This document shows positions 40,829 to 47,977 of a stretch of 47,977 nt of DNA, in pieces. The notes under the pieces are model-generated. The model saw only the letters and a program-made list of their open reading frames with translations, was not told where the DNA came from and searched no databases. The stretch's first letter is position 1; each line of letters opens with the position of its first letter. Both the position numbers and the translations under genes were made by a program. The stretch spans positions 1-47,977 of the IMG/VR virus record IMGVR_UViG_3300048927_000754. One strand, written 5' to 3'. Source of the stretch: a virus.

Positions 40829-42024
40829 TGTTCTTCCGCAACCTCTGCCTGCTGCGCTTTCCCACCGTCCTGGACTTTTCCGATCTCGACGCCCAGGTGG
40901 CGCAGGCGCCGCTGAAGCCGGTCGGCCCGCTAGAGATGCATTCCCGCGGCTTCATCAATCCCTTCAGTCGCACTGAGGACGTGGCCACCCACAGCGTCGG
41001 CGATGCGATCTGGGTCAGCGTCGGCGGGGAGGACAAGATCCTGCCAGGCGCCGTGGTCAACGCCGAGCTGACGAAGAAGCTGGACGCGATCGAGGCGCAG
41101 GAAGGGCGGCGCCCGGGCGTCAAGACGCGCAAGCGCCTGAAGGACGAACTGCTGCACGAGATGCTGCCGCGCGCGTTCGTGAAGCCCTCGCGCACTGATG
41201 CGCTGATCGATGCCGGCCTGGGCTTCATCGCCGTGGACGCCGGCTCACGCAAGCGCGGAGAGGAGGTTGTGTCCGAGCTGCGTGGCGTCATGGGCAGCTT
41301 CCCTGCCCTGCCGATCAACGCTGTCAACGCTGAGGTGGCGCCGCGGTCCATCTTGACGGGCTGGCTGGCCGGTGAGCCGCTGCCGGAGGGCCTGAGCCTC
41401 GGCGAGGAATGCCAGCTTGCCGACCCGATCGAGGGCGGCGCCGCGGTGCGCTGCGTGCGGCAGGAGATCCGCAGCGAGGAGATCGACAAGCACCTGGAGG
41501 CCGGAAAACAGTGCACACACCTGGCGCTGGTGCTGGATGACCACATTTCGTTTGTCCTGGGCGAAGACCTGGTCATCCGCAAGCTGAAGTTCCTCGATGG
41601 GGCGCTGGAAGCGCTGGACAACACCAGCGCCGATGACCTGCGCGCCGAGCTGGAGGCGAACTTCGCGCTCATGGCCGGCGAGGTGCGGCGCCTGTTCCTG
41701 GTGCTGGAAGTGGCATTCAAGCTTTCCCGCGTTGATGATGGCGGCGCCCCGCAGGAGGGCGCGCAGAGTGCGGCTGCGCGCCCTGCGGGCGCCGTCCAGG
41801 CCGGGAGCACCAGCGCAATGCTAGGCGCTGACCAGGTCGATCCTCTGCTCACCGCAGCGCGCGAGCACGTGGTCACCAGCCGCAAGTCCAACATCAGCAG
41901 CCTGCAGACCGCGCTGAAGATCGGCTACTACCGAGCGGCCTGGTTGCTTGAAGCGCTCGAATCGAGCGGCGTTGTGTCGCCGCCGGCGGCTGATGGCCGC
42001 CGCAAAGTGCTGGTGTCGGCATGA
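40828..42024 (+). CDS. rdgC: RdgC recombination protein fused to an FtsK-gamma-like winged helix
   Basis: 398 aa; E. coli RdgC is 303. Residues 1-303 match RdgC (FRNLCLLRF... GFINPF, IWVSVGGEDKILPGAVVN... LTKKLDAIEAQEGRRPG, LPRAFVKPSRTDALID... GSRKRGEEVVSELR). A Pro/Ala/Gly linker (305-334) leads to DPLLTAAREHVVTSRKSNISSL...KIGYYRAAWLLEALESSGVVSP (338-386), an FtsK-gamma domain. RdgC binds double-stranded DNA as a ring and restrains RecA; FtsK-gamma recognises oriented KOPS sites. The fusion is unusual. ATG overlaps the previous stop. Confidence 0.92.
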   Translation: MFFRNLCLLRFPTVLDFSDLDAQVAQAPLKPVGPLEMHSRGFINPFSRTEDVATHSVGDAIWVSVGGEDKILPGAVVNAELTKKLDAIEAQEGRRPGVKTRKRLKDELLHEMLPRAFVKPSRTDALIDAGLGFIAVDAGSRKRGEEVVSELRGVMGSFPALPINAVNAEVAPRSILTGWLAGEPLPEGLSLGEECQLADPIEGGAAVRCVRQEIRSEEIDKHLEAGKQCTHLALVLDDHISFVLGEDLVIRKLKFLDGALEALDNTSADDLRAELEANFALMAGEVRRLFLVLEVAFKLSRVDDGGAPQEGAQSAAARPAGAVQAGSTSAMLGADQVDPLLTAAREHVVTSRKSNISSLQTALKIGYYRAAWLLEALESSGVVSPPAADGRRKVLVSA

Positions 42025-42593
42025 GCGCTCTGAACATGCCACCCGTCGCGGGCGGGCGCGAGGGCTTGCTGGTCGGTCTGGGCCACCTCGCAGCATTTCT
42101 GGAGGAAAAAGGCTGGTCCGGATTGGCCGGCATGGTGCGCGAAGCCGCCGATGCCCTCACCGAGCAACCCGCCATGTCTCCCGATATCGATCAGGTTGCC
42201 CTCGATGTCGCTTGCAGATTCAGCGGCGACGAAGAACCTCAGCGCCGCGCGCACCTTCAGGTCGCGGTAATCGAGGCCATCAAGCGATTCGCCCCTGCGC
42301 CGGGTGTGGGTGAGGTGGTGGCTACAACCCTAAGTACAGACGCCAGCAAAGGAGTGGAATTTTCACTCGAAGACTGGGTGCGACTTGCCGCGCTCCCGTT
42401 CGGGACGAAGCTCTACACCCACTCCTCACCCGTGGAAGCGGCGATGGATCGGGATTGGTCGGACGCCGCGATCGGCACCTGCATGGGCGAATGGCACCGC
42501 GCTCTGAAGTCGGGGAAGTTGCCGAGTGAAGCGTGGCGCATCGCTCTCAATGCAGCCATCGCCGCTCAGTCCAAAGGAGACAGCAATGGGTGA
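42021..42593 (+). CDS. Hypothetical phage protein
   Basis: 190 aa, starting at ATG 42021 that overlaps the RdgC stop. N-terminal helix (LVGLGHLAAFLEEKGWSGLAGMVREAADAL), then acidic and aromatic regions (EDWVRLAALPFGTKLYTHSS), with no recognised domain. Ends 8 bases inside the cupin gene. Confidence 0.6.
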   Translation: MSALNMPPVAGGREGLLVGLGHLAAFLEEKGWSGLAGMVREAADALTEQPAMSPDIDQVALDVACRFSGDEEPQRRAHLQVAVIEAIKRFAPAPGVGEVVATTLSTDASKGVEFSLEDWVRLAALPFGTKLYTHSSPVEAAMDRDWSDAAIGTCMGEWHRALKSGKLPSEAWRIALNAAIAAQSKGDSNG

Positions 42594-43185
42594 GCACAAG
42601 CCCGCAGGCCTGAAGTGGCTCGCCTTGCGCCTGTTCCTGGCCATGTATGACCGCTACCCGGCGCGCCGCGCGCCAGATCTGGTGATCGGCCGGGACAATC
42701 CGGACGGGGCCTACATGCTGCGCTGGTATCTCACGCCCTGGCGCGGCTGGTTCCAGGACGTACCGGCGGCGGCGATGAAGCTGTGGCAGCGCGCGGTGCT
42801 GGCGGTGGTCCGCCGCCTGCCCAACCTGTACATGCACCAGTTCCTGCGCGACGACGACGACCGGGCGCTGCACGACCACCCGTCCTGGGCGATTAGCTTC
42901 ATCCTGTGCGGCCGCTACATCGAGCACACGATCGACGCCGGCGGCATTCACCGGCGCCGTGTGTTCAGCACCGGCAGCCTGCGCTTCATGCGCACCAGGC
43001 ACGCGCACCGCATCGAGCTGCACCGCGAATCCAGTGGCAAGTCGGAGCCGTGCTTCACGCTCTTCCTGTTCGGGCCGCGCGTGCGCGACTGGGGTTTCCA
43101 CTGCCCGGAGCGTGGCTGGGTGCGCTGGCAGGACTTCACCGCGGCCGATGACTCGGGCGCGATCGGCAAGGGATGCGACGCATGA
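42586..43185 (+). CDS. Cupin-like phage protein
   Basis: 199 aa from ATG 42586, with AAAGGAGA five to eight bases upstream. FLRDDDDRALHDHPSWAISFILCGRYIEH contains the H-x-H of a cupin metal site within a beta-rich fold, and TGSLRFMRTRHAHRIEL the second His strand. Cupins of this kind in phages are metal proteins of unknown reaction. It overlaps the zinc-ribbon gene by 4 bases. Confidence 0.72.
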   Translation: MGEHKPAGLKWLALRLFLAMYDRYPARRAPDLVIGRDNPDGAYMLRWYLTPWRGWFQDVPAAAMKLWQRAVLAVVRRLPNLYMHQFLRDDDDRALHDHPSWAISFILCGRYIEHTIDAGGIHRRRVFSTGSLRFMRTRHAHRIELHRESSGKSEPCFTLFLFGPRVRDWGFHCPERGWVRWQDFTAADDSGAIGKGCDA

Positions 43186-43397
43186 CCCGGATTTGCACCG
43201 GGTGCGAACGCGCCCTGCCCCTCGACCATCCTGCCAAGGCAAAGCATCTCTGCGCCGAGTGCAAGCGTGACGACAAGCGCCTGCGCGCGCCGCTCCGACC
43301 GGTGACGGTCGACCAGGCGCTGATCGAGATCAACAACGCCGCTGCGCTCTGGCATGGACCCGCCAGCGTGGGCGCACCACTAAGGGCTGCCGCATGA
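43182..43397 (+). CDS. Small zinc-finger protein
   Basis: 71 aa from ATG 43182 (ATGA overlap). C-x2-C (CTGC) and C-x2-C (CAEC) pairs separated by about 18 residues, typical of a zinc ribbon, followed by a basic KRDDKRLRAP segment and a helix. Likely nucleic-acid or protein binding. Precedes the HerA-like ATPase by a 4-base overlap. Confidence 0.65.
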   Translation: MTRICTGCERALPLDHPAKAKHLCAECKRDDKRLRAPLRPVTVDQALIEINNAAALWHGPASVGAPLRAAA

Positions 43398-45025
43398 ATC
43401 TGTCGGATTCGCTGAATATCGATCTCCCGGTGCTGCTGGAGACCCGCCTGCTTGTCCAGGCCAACAGCGGCGGCGGTAAGTCTTGGGCGCTGCGCCGGCT
43501 GCTGGAGCAGACCGCGCCTGCAGTGCAACAGTTGATCATCGACCCCGAGGGCGAGTTCGCCACGCTGCGCGAGCGCTTCGACTACGTGATCGCCGCGGCG
43601 CACGACGGCGACGCCGTGGCCAGCCCGCAAACGGCGGCGCTGCTGGCGCGCCGGCTGCTGGAGAGCGGCGTCAGTGCGGTGCTGGACATCTATGACCTCA
43701 AAGCGCATGACCGGCAGCTGTTCGTGCAACGGTTCCTGGATGCCCTGGTGAACGCGCCGCGGAAGCTATGGCACCCAGTGCTGCTGGTGCTGGATGAAGC
43801 GCACGTCTTCTGCCCTCAGGCCGGCAGCGCGCCGGCGGCGCAGGCGGTGATCGACGTGGCCACGCGCGGCCGCAAGCGCGGGCTATGCCTGGTGCCCGCC
43901 ACGCAGCGCCTGTCCAAGCTGCATAAGGACGTGGCCGCCGAGATGTTGAACAAGCTGATCGGCCGCACCGGCTTAGACCTGGACGTGAAGCGGGCCGCCG
44001 ACGAACTGGGCATGGGATCGCGCGAGGCGCTGCAGTCGCTGCGCACGCTGGACCCGGGCGAGTTCTACACCTTCGGGCCGGCGCTGAGCCGCTCACCTGA
44101 GCGCGTCACGATCGGCCCGGTGGTCACCAGCCATCCCAAGGCCGGTCAGCGCCTGATGAAGGCACCGCCGCCCGCCTCGGCCAAGGTCCGCGAGCAGCTG
44201 GCGAAGCTGGCCGATCTGCAGAAGGAAGCCCAAGACGAAGCGCGCACGTTGGAGCAGCTGCAGGGCCAGGTGATCGAGCTGACAGCCAAGTTGCGCCGCG
44301 CCGAAAAGCAGGCGGCCGCAGGCGGCATCACCGAGGACCAGGTGCTGGCGCGCATCCGCGCCGCGGTGGATGCCGTGCCGCGCGCCGCGGCGGCGGGCCC
44401 GGGCAACACTGGCGCGATTGCAAAGCTGGCACAGCAGATCCTCGGCCTGTGCGCGCCGTCGGCGAACGGCTCCCCTGCCCCGGCTGCAGCGCGCGGCGCC
44501 ACACCCGCCAAGCCAACGCTCGCGCCGTCGGCACCGTCCGCGGGGCTGACCGGGCCGGAGCAGCGGATTCTCGATGCGATCGCGTGGATGAATGCTATCG
44601 GCGTGCCGGTGCCCGAGCAGACAGCAGTGGCGTTCATGGCCGGCTACACCATCGGCGGCGGCGCCTGGAACAATCCGCGCGGGTCGCTGAGGACCAAGGG
44701 CCTGATCGAATACAGCGCCAGTGGTCTGTCCCTGACCGATGCCGGCCGGGCCGCCGCGCGTGCGCCGGCGGTCGCTCCCGGTACTGCGGCGCTGCACGGG
44801 GCCGTGATGAGTCGCCTACCGGGCCCCGAGCGGAAGCTGCTTGCCGTATTGCTCGAGGTCTTTCCCGCCGCGCTTTCCAATGACGACCTGGCAGCGCGCG
44901 CCGGATACGCGCCGAAGGGCGGCGCCTACAACAACCCGCGCGGGCGCCTGCGCTCGTTGGGCCTGATCGAGTACCAGGCCGGTCAGGTCGTGGCGCGGGA
45001 CATCCTGTTCCCGGAGGCTCACTGA
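43394..45025 (+). CDS. HerA/FtsK-type ATPase with two C-terminal winged-helix repeats
   Basis: 543 aa. Walker A QANSGGGKSW with GGGKS at 26-30, DPEGEF (51-56), Walker B LVLDEAHVF (131-139), and a VATRGRKRGLCLVPATQRLSKLHKDV segment typical of HerA/FtsK pump ATPases. A coiled coil (about 265-305) and a Pro/Ala linker lead to two repeats with AGYTIGGGAWNNPRGSLR and AGYAPKGGAYNNPRGRLR, each part of a winged helix. No NurA-type partner is adjacent. It may translocate or process DNA with the RdgC-FtsK-gamma protein. Confidence 0.88.
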   Translation: MNLSDSLNIDLPVLLETRLLVQANSGGGKSWALRRLLEQTAPAVQQLIIDPEGEFATLRERFDYVIAAAHDGDAVASPQTAALLARRLLESGVSAVLDIYDLKAHDRQLFVQRFLDALVNAPRKLWHPVLLVLDEAHVFCPQAGSAPAAQAVIDVATRGRKRGLCLVPATQRLSKLHKDVAAEMLNKLIGRTGLDLDVKRAADELGMGSREALQSLRTLDPGEFYTFGPALSRSPERVTIGPVVTSHPKAGQRLMKAPPPASAKVREQLAKLADLQKEAQDEARTLEQLQGQVIELTAKLRRAEKQAAAGGITEDQVLARIRAAVDAVPRAAAAGPGNTGAIAKLAQQILGLCAPSANGSPAPAAARGATPAKPTLAPSAPSAGLTGPEQRILDAIAWMNAIGVPVPEQTAVAFMAGYTIGGGAWNNPRGSLRTKGLIEYSASGLSLTDAGRAAARAPAVAPGTAALHGAVMSRLPGPERKLLAVLLEVFPAALSNDDLAARAGYAPKGGAYNNPRGRLRSLGLIEYQAGQVVARDILFPEAH

Positions 45026-45426
45026 TGGGCTGGAGCTACGGCTACGACCTGCGCCGGAAGCGCGACATCGGCTACGGCGTGCCGGCGTACTGCGATCACC
45101 CCGGTTGCGCCGCCGAGATCGATCGCGGCTTGACCCACGTGTGCGGTGGCCAGCCATATGGCGGTGAGTTCGGATGCGGCCTGTTCTTCTGCTCCGCCCA
45201 TCTTCATTTCGCCGGCGCGCGCCGCGAGCACGCGCAGGTCTGCATCCGGTGTCGCCACGGGCGTGCGTCTTTCGAACCGAACGACGCTGAGCACCCCGAG
45301 TGGATCGCCTGGAAGCTTACGGACGAAAGCTGGCAGGAATGGCGCGACAAGAACCCGGAGTGGGTTCAGGAACACAGCGGGAAAGGATGCCCGGGCCATG
45401 AGGAGAGCCCGTGTCCCAACACCTGA
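45025..45426 (+). CDS. Cys/His-rich zinc-binding hypothetical protein
   Basis: 133 aa. Cys/His pairs CDHPGC, CGG, CGLFFCSAH and CIRC make one or two probable zinc sites, in the style of a zinc ribbon or treble clef. Acidic C-terminus. Starts on the last base of the ATPase gene. Function unknown. Confidence 0.6.
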   Translation: MGWSYGYDLRRKRDIGYGVPAYCDHPGCAAEIDRGLTHVCGGQPYGGEFGCGLFFCSAHLHFAGARREHAQVCIRCRHGRASFEPNDAEHPEWIAWKLTDESWQEWRDKNPEWVQEHSGKGCPGHEESPCPNT

Positions 45427-46139
45427 CCATCGCCGACAGCGCCATCCGCCAGGACAGCGCCGGGCGCTTCAGCCTCAACGACCTGCACCGCGCCGCCGGC
45501 GGCGAGAAGCGGCATGGCCCGTCCTACTGGCTGGCCGCGCAGCAGACGCAGGAGCTGATCGACGAGCTGACCGATACCGGGATTCCGGTATCGATCCAGC
45601 GCGGCGGGACCGACCAAGGCACCTACGTGGCCAAGGAGCTGGTCTATGCATACGCCATGTGGATCAGCGCCGCCTTCCACCTGAAGGTGATCCGCGCCTA
45701 CGATGCGTTGGTGATGAACCGGCCGGATCCTCTCGCAGTGCTGTCAGATCCGGCGGCGTTGCGCGGACTGCTGGCCGGCTACGCCGAGCGCACCCAGGCT
45801 TTGGAGCACCAGGTCGCCGAGCAGGCACCGAAGGTACTGGCCCTGGACCGGATCGCCGACGCCCGCGGCGCGCTTTGCCTGACCGACGCCGCCAAGGCGC
45901 TGCAGATGCGCCTAAGCGACCTGATCTCTTGGATGCAGGAACACAGCTGGATCCACAAGCGCGCCGGCTCCGCCTGGTTGGCCTACCAGCCGCGCATCAC
46001 CAGCGGCGTGTTGGTGCATAAGGTCGTCGAGCGCGGCCAGGGTTCCGACGTGCGCGTATTCGGCCAGGTGCTGGTCACCCCGAAGGGACTGACCAAGCTG
46101 GCCGAGCTGCTACAGCGCGCGGAGGTCGCCGGTGCCTAA
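45411..46139 (+). CDS. KilA-N antirepressor
   Basis: 242 aa from GTG 45411. The N-terminal KilA-N domain (GRFSLNDLHRAAGGEKRHGPSYWL... TYVAKELVYAYAMWISAAFHLKVIRAYDAL) is followed by a C-terminal KilAC/Ant region (ALDRIADARGALCLTDAAKALQM... HKVVERGQGSDVRVFGQVLVTPKGLTKLAELL). Such proteins bind phage repressors and start lytic growth. This may be the induction route for the non-peptidase repressor. Confidence 0.88.
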   Translation: MSQHLTIADSAIRQDSAGRFSLNDLHRAAGGEKRHGPSYWLAAQQTQELIDELTDTGIPVSIQRGGTDQGTYVAKELVYAYAMWISAAFHLKVIRAYDALVMNRPDPLAVLSDPAALRGLLAGYAERTQALEHQVAEQAPKVLALDRIADARGALCLTDAAKALQMRLSDLISWMQEHSWIHKRAGSAWLAYQPRITSGVLVHKVVERGQGSDVRVFGQVLVTPKGLTKLAELLQRAEVAGA

Positions 46140-46302
46140 GCGTCGCTACTACCGCTGCGAGGTCGATAGCTGGACGGTCGTGCGCGAGGACCTGGTCGAC
46201 GGCGCCTGGCGCGAGACCGCGCGGTTCTGGCCGGTGTCGGAAGACCCCGATGCGGCGATTCTGCCGGCCGAGCTGCGCGGCGTGCTAATCGAGGGGGCCT
46301 GA
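46132..46302 (+). CDS. Small hypothetical protein
   Basis: 56 aa from GTG 46132. Basic start KRRYYRCEVDSWTVV followed by an aromatic and acidic part. G/C third positions strongly kept. It overlaps the antirepressor by 8 bases and its stop overlaps the next ATG (TGATG). Not recognised. Confidence 0.6.
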   Translation: MPKRRYYRCEVDSWTVVREDLVDGAWRETARFWPVSEDPDAAILPAELRGVLIEGA

Positions 46303-46529
46303 TGCTGGGCGAATTCCTCCAGTTCGAAGATCTGCAGCAGCTGTGCCGGCCCGATCCGGCTGCGCCGCGCCCCAAGCTGCGCACGGTGATCAACTGGGCC
46401 CGCGCCCAGCGAATTCGCTTCCTGTACGACGGGAGCGGCGGTATTTTCACGACACGATCGGCAGTCGAAGCCGCGATGGTGGGCCAGGTCCAGGAAGACC
46501 AGGGCGAAGCCATCAGGGACCTGATCTGA
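46302..46529 (+). CDS. DUF4224-like excisionase candidate
   Basis: 75 aa. LGEFLQFEDLQQLC... PKLRTVINWARAQRIRFLYDGSGGIFTTRSAVEAAM is the DUF4224 pattern of small winged proteins next to phage integrases. Such proteins act as excisionases or recombination directionality factors. 22 bases upstream of the integrase. Confidence 0.75.
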   Translation: MLGEFLQFEDLQQLCRPDPAAPRPKLRTVINWARAQRIRFLYDGSGGIFTTRSAVEAAMVGQVQEDQGEAIRDLI

Positions 46530-46551
46530 CCGCTCAAGGAGACGAGCACCC

Positions 46552-47760
46552 ATGACCCGCGGACGCAAGCGCAAGCACAACCCAGCTATACCCGGCCACA
46601 TTGACCAGGTCGCCATCCCGCGCGGCTTCTATTTCGAGCGCGGCCGCTGGTACGTCATGGATCCACGTCCGGACGGCGGCACCAAGAAGCTCACGGTCGC
46701 CGATGCCACCGCCAGGCTGTCGGACCTGCACGCGATCGCCGAGCAGCGCGCGGGCGGCGGCGTGGCAGGCACGCTCGGCCACCTGGTCAGCCTGTTCGAA
46801 AAGGCGTCGGAGTTCGCCGGCCTGGCGGCGGCGACCCAGCGCGACTACCGCTATCACGGCAAGCTGCTGGTGGAATACGTCCTGCGATCGGGCGTGCCGC
46901 TGGGCACGGTCCAGGTGGGCCGCTTGGACACGCCGGCCATCCAGCGCCTGATCGAGCGATTGGCGAGCCCGGGCCCTGCTGGCGCTGACGGCAAGCCGAC
47001 GCCTGGCCGGCCGTCGACCGCGAACCACTGCCTGCGCTACCTCCGGCGCCTGTTCGCCTGGGGCATTCGGTTCGGCCATTGCCTGGGCAACCCGGCCAAG
47101 GGGGTCAAGCAGGCGCGCGAGAAGAAGGCGGCCAAGATGCCGGAGCGTGACGTCTTCGCCCAGGTGCTGGAATTCGCTCGGGTGCGCGGCGCGCGCAAGG
47201 CGCACTCCGCCGGCAGCGTCCCGCCCTACCTGGCGCCGGCAATGGTGCTGGCCCATGCGGTGCGCCTGCGCGGCATCGAGGTGAACACCCTGACCGACGC
47301 TCACGCGCTTGAGCAGGGAATCCTGAGCAACCGACGCAAGGGCAGCCTGGACAACATCACGAGGTGGGAGCCCGCGCTGCGCGAAGCCTGGGACCAGCTG
47401 GTCGAGGTGCGCAGGAGGGCAATGAATCCGCCGGATGGGAAGCCGGGGAAGACGCGGCTCACGCGGCCGACGCCGCTAAGGCCGGAGGACCGGTTCCTAA
47501 TGGTGAACCAGTCGGGCACGCCGCTCGACAAGAGCAGCCTGGATTCGGCATGGCAGCGCCTGATGGCGCTGGCGGTAAAGGAAGGGCTGATCACCAGGGA
47601 AGAGCGCTTCACCCTGCACGGCTTGAAGCATCGCGGAATCACCGACACGGCCGGCACGGTCGCCGACAAACAACGGGCGTCGGGCCACAAGTCCCAGGAC
47701 ATGACCCACCGCTACAACCACGAGGTTCCACTTGTAAACTCAGCGAAGCTCATCGACTGA
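46552..47760 (+). CDS. int: Tyrosine integrase
   Basis: 402 aa with GGAGAC 6-9 bases upstream. N-terminal arm-binding-like region (FYFERGRWYVMDPRPDGGTKKLT), core-binding domain to about 170, and catalytic set R240 (VRLRGIEVNTL), K263, H356 with K359/H360-R361 (LHGLKHRG), H379 and Y388 (THRYNH). Lys replaces Arg at the third position of the H-x-x-R box. Catalyses attP/attB recombination. The last gene of the plus-strand operon; attR is expected just downstream. Confidence 0.95.
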   Translation: MTRGRKRKHNPAIPGHIDQVAIPRGFYFERGRWYVMDPRPDGGTKKLTVADATARLSDLHAIAEQRAGGGVAGTLGHLVSLFEKASEFAGLAAATQRDYRYHGKLLVEYVLRSGVPLGTVQVGRLDTPAIQRLIERLASPGPAGADGKPTPGRPSTANHCLRYLRRLFAWGIRFGHCLGNPAKGVKQAREKKAAKMPERDVFAQVLEFARVRGARKAHSAGSVPPYLAPAMVLAHAVRLRGIEVNTLTDAHALEQGILSNRRKGSLDNITRWEPALREAWDQLVEVRRRAMNPPDGKPGKTRLTRPTPLRPEDRFLMVNQSGTPLDKSSLDSAWQRLMALAVKEGLITREERFTLHGLKHRGITDTAGTVADKQRASGHKSQDMTHRYNHEVPLVNSAKLID

Positions 47761-47761
47761 G

Positions 47762-47801
47762 CTTTGAGGCCCCGCAACGTTGCGTCACGGGACCTCAAAG
47801 G
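47762..47801 (+). terminator. Stem-loop downstream of integrase
   Basis: CTTTGAGG-C-CCCG and CGGG-A-CCTCAAAG pair over 12 positions with one mismatch around a 14-base loop that holds palindromic GCAACGTTGC. It is followed by GTATATCTTTC, only weakly T-rich. Plausible transcript end of the early operon; could also be part of the att region. Confidence 0.55.
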
Positions 47802-47830
47802 TATATCTTTCAACCGGAAGCACCCTTGCC

Positions 47831-47850
47831 TTGTTAAGTTTCCTTAACAA
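47831..47850. terminator. Inverted repeat at end of small convergent gene
   Basis: TTGTTAAG-TTTC-CTTAACAA is a perfect 8-bp stem with a four-base loop. It contains the stop codon of the minus-strand gene at 47834. AT-rich stem, so weak; may help end transcription on either side. Confidence 0.45.
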
Positions 47851-47977
47851 TCAGCGGAAATGCGCGTTTACCACACTGTTTTGCGTATAGACGTGTGCCG
47901 TCCTTTTTTGTGATCCAGGCGACCCACTTCAACACGTAACCATCGGGTATCGGCGTTTTGATATCTGGCTTCTCCAT
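47834..47977 (-). CDS. Small AT-rich hypothetical protein, probably beyond right prophage end
   Basis: 47 aa, with ATG at the last base of the window. Sequence is basic with MEKPDIKTPIPDGYVLKWVAW and AKQCGKRAFPLIVKET. Its base composition differs from phage genes, and it converges on the integrase, so it may belong to the host flank or be another mobile cargo. An upstream in-frame start outside the window is possible. Confidence 0.5.
   Translation of the reverse strand: MEKPDIKTPIPDGYVLKWVAWITKKDGTRLYAKQCGKRAFPLIVKET

Noticed and set aside
2357-47790. TTGCGTCACG shared by both ends as att core
   Set aside because: A 10-base match is plausible by chance in the compared intervals and lacks flanking identity.

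Overview
The window holds what looks like one complete lambda-like siphophage prophage, about 45 kb from roughly base 2,580 to 47,800, with short flanks. Base composition is high in G+C with a strong G/C preference at third codon positions. This, and the general character of the proteins, suggest a Xanthomonadaceae-type gammaproteobacterial host (Stenotrophomonas, Xanthomonas, Lysobacter or a relative). That host call is an inference; no host marker gene is present.

Layout. Bases 1-1,766 (+) carry a UmuD/UmuC translesion polymerase pair, either host flank or phage cargo, followed by small and broken ORFs to about 2,580. Bases 2,585-23,795 (all -) are the late structural operon, transcribed right to left: terminase small and large subunits, gpW-like joiner, portal, S49 head protease, gpD-like decoration protein with an extra Ig-like domain, gpE-like capsid, connector, tail terminator, tail tube, gpZ-like protein, tape measure (1267 aa) and tail-tip proteins. 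Strong hairpins lie after the decoration, capsid and tail-tube genes. A probable cos region lies at 23,802-24,003. Bases 24,004-26,570 (-) are the lysis cassette: endolysin, holin-like protein, an unknown, Rz with embedded Rz1, and a Gp49-family protein. Two tRNA genes, Gly(TCC) and Met-type(CAT), precede it at 26,618-26,771, and an AT-rich HEPN-motif gene (26,954-27,703) sits upstream of them.

The early rightward-type operon (27,758-37,443, -) runs from a YdaS/Cro-like gene through a CII/YdaT-like gene, an O-like initiator with eight iterons inside it (the probable origin), a DUF6475-like helicase-loader candidate and a PD-(D/E)XK nuclease. It then enters a DNA-modification block: a 5-methylcytosine methyltransferase with a repeat-built recognition region, a Dam-like enzyme, a possible GNAT/Mom-like protein and an NPPF-type adenine methyltransferase. 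The repressor (37,545-38,300, +) has two XRE helix-turn-helix domains and no visible S24 peptidase.

The early leftward-type operon (39,115-47,760, +) is read from a promoter carrying the same AAGC-N3-GCTT operators found at the cro promoter. It encodes small regulators, an RdgC fused to an FtsK-gamma-like domain, a cupin, a HerA/FtsK-type ATPase with two C-terminal winged helices, a KilA-N antirepressor, a DUF4224 excisionase candidate and a tyrosine integrase. Repressor and Cro would control both operons through the 3+2 operators. With no peptidase on the repressor, induction may depend on the antirepressor. The integrase and the putative right junction end the window beside a small AT-rich gene that starts at the last base.

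The most interesting points are the RdgC-FtsK-gamma fusion beside a HerA-like ATPase, the dense DNA-modification cassette, the tandem-HTH repressor with its shared operators, the iteron array, and a tail protein with a Trp every 14-15 residues.
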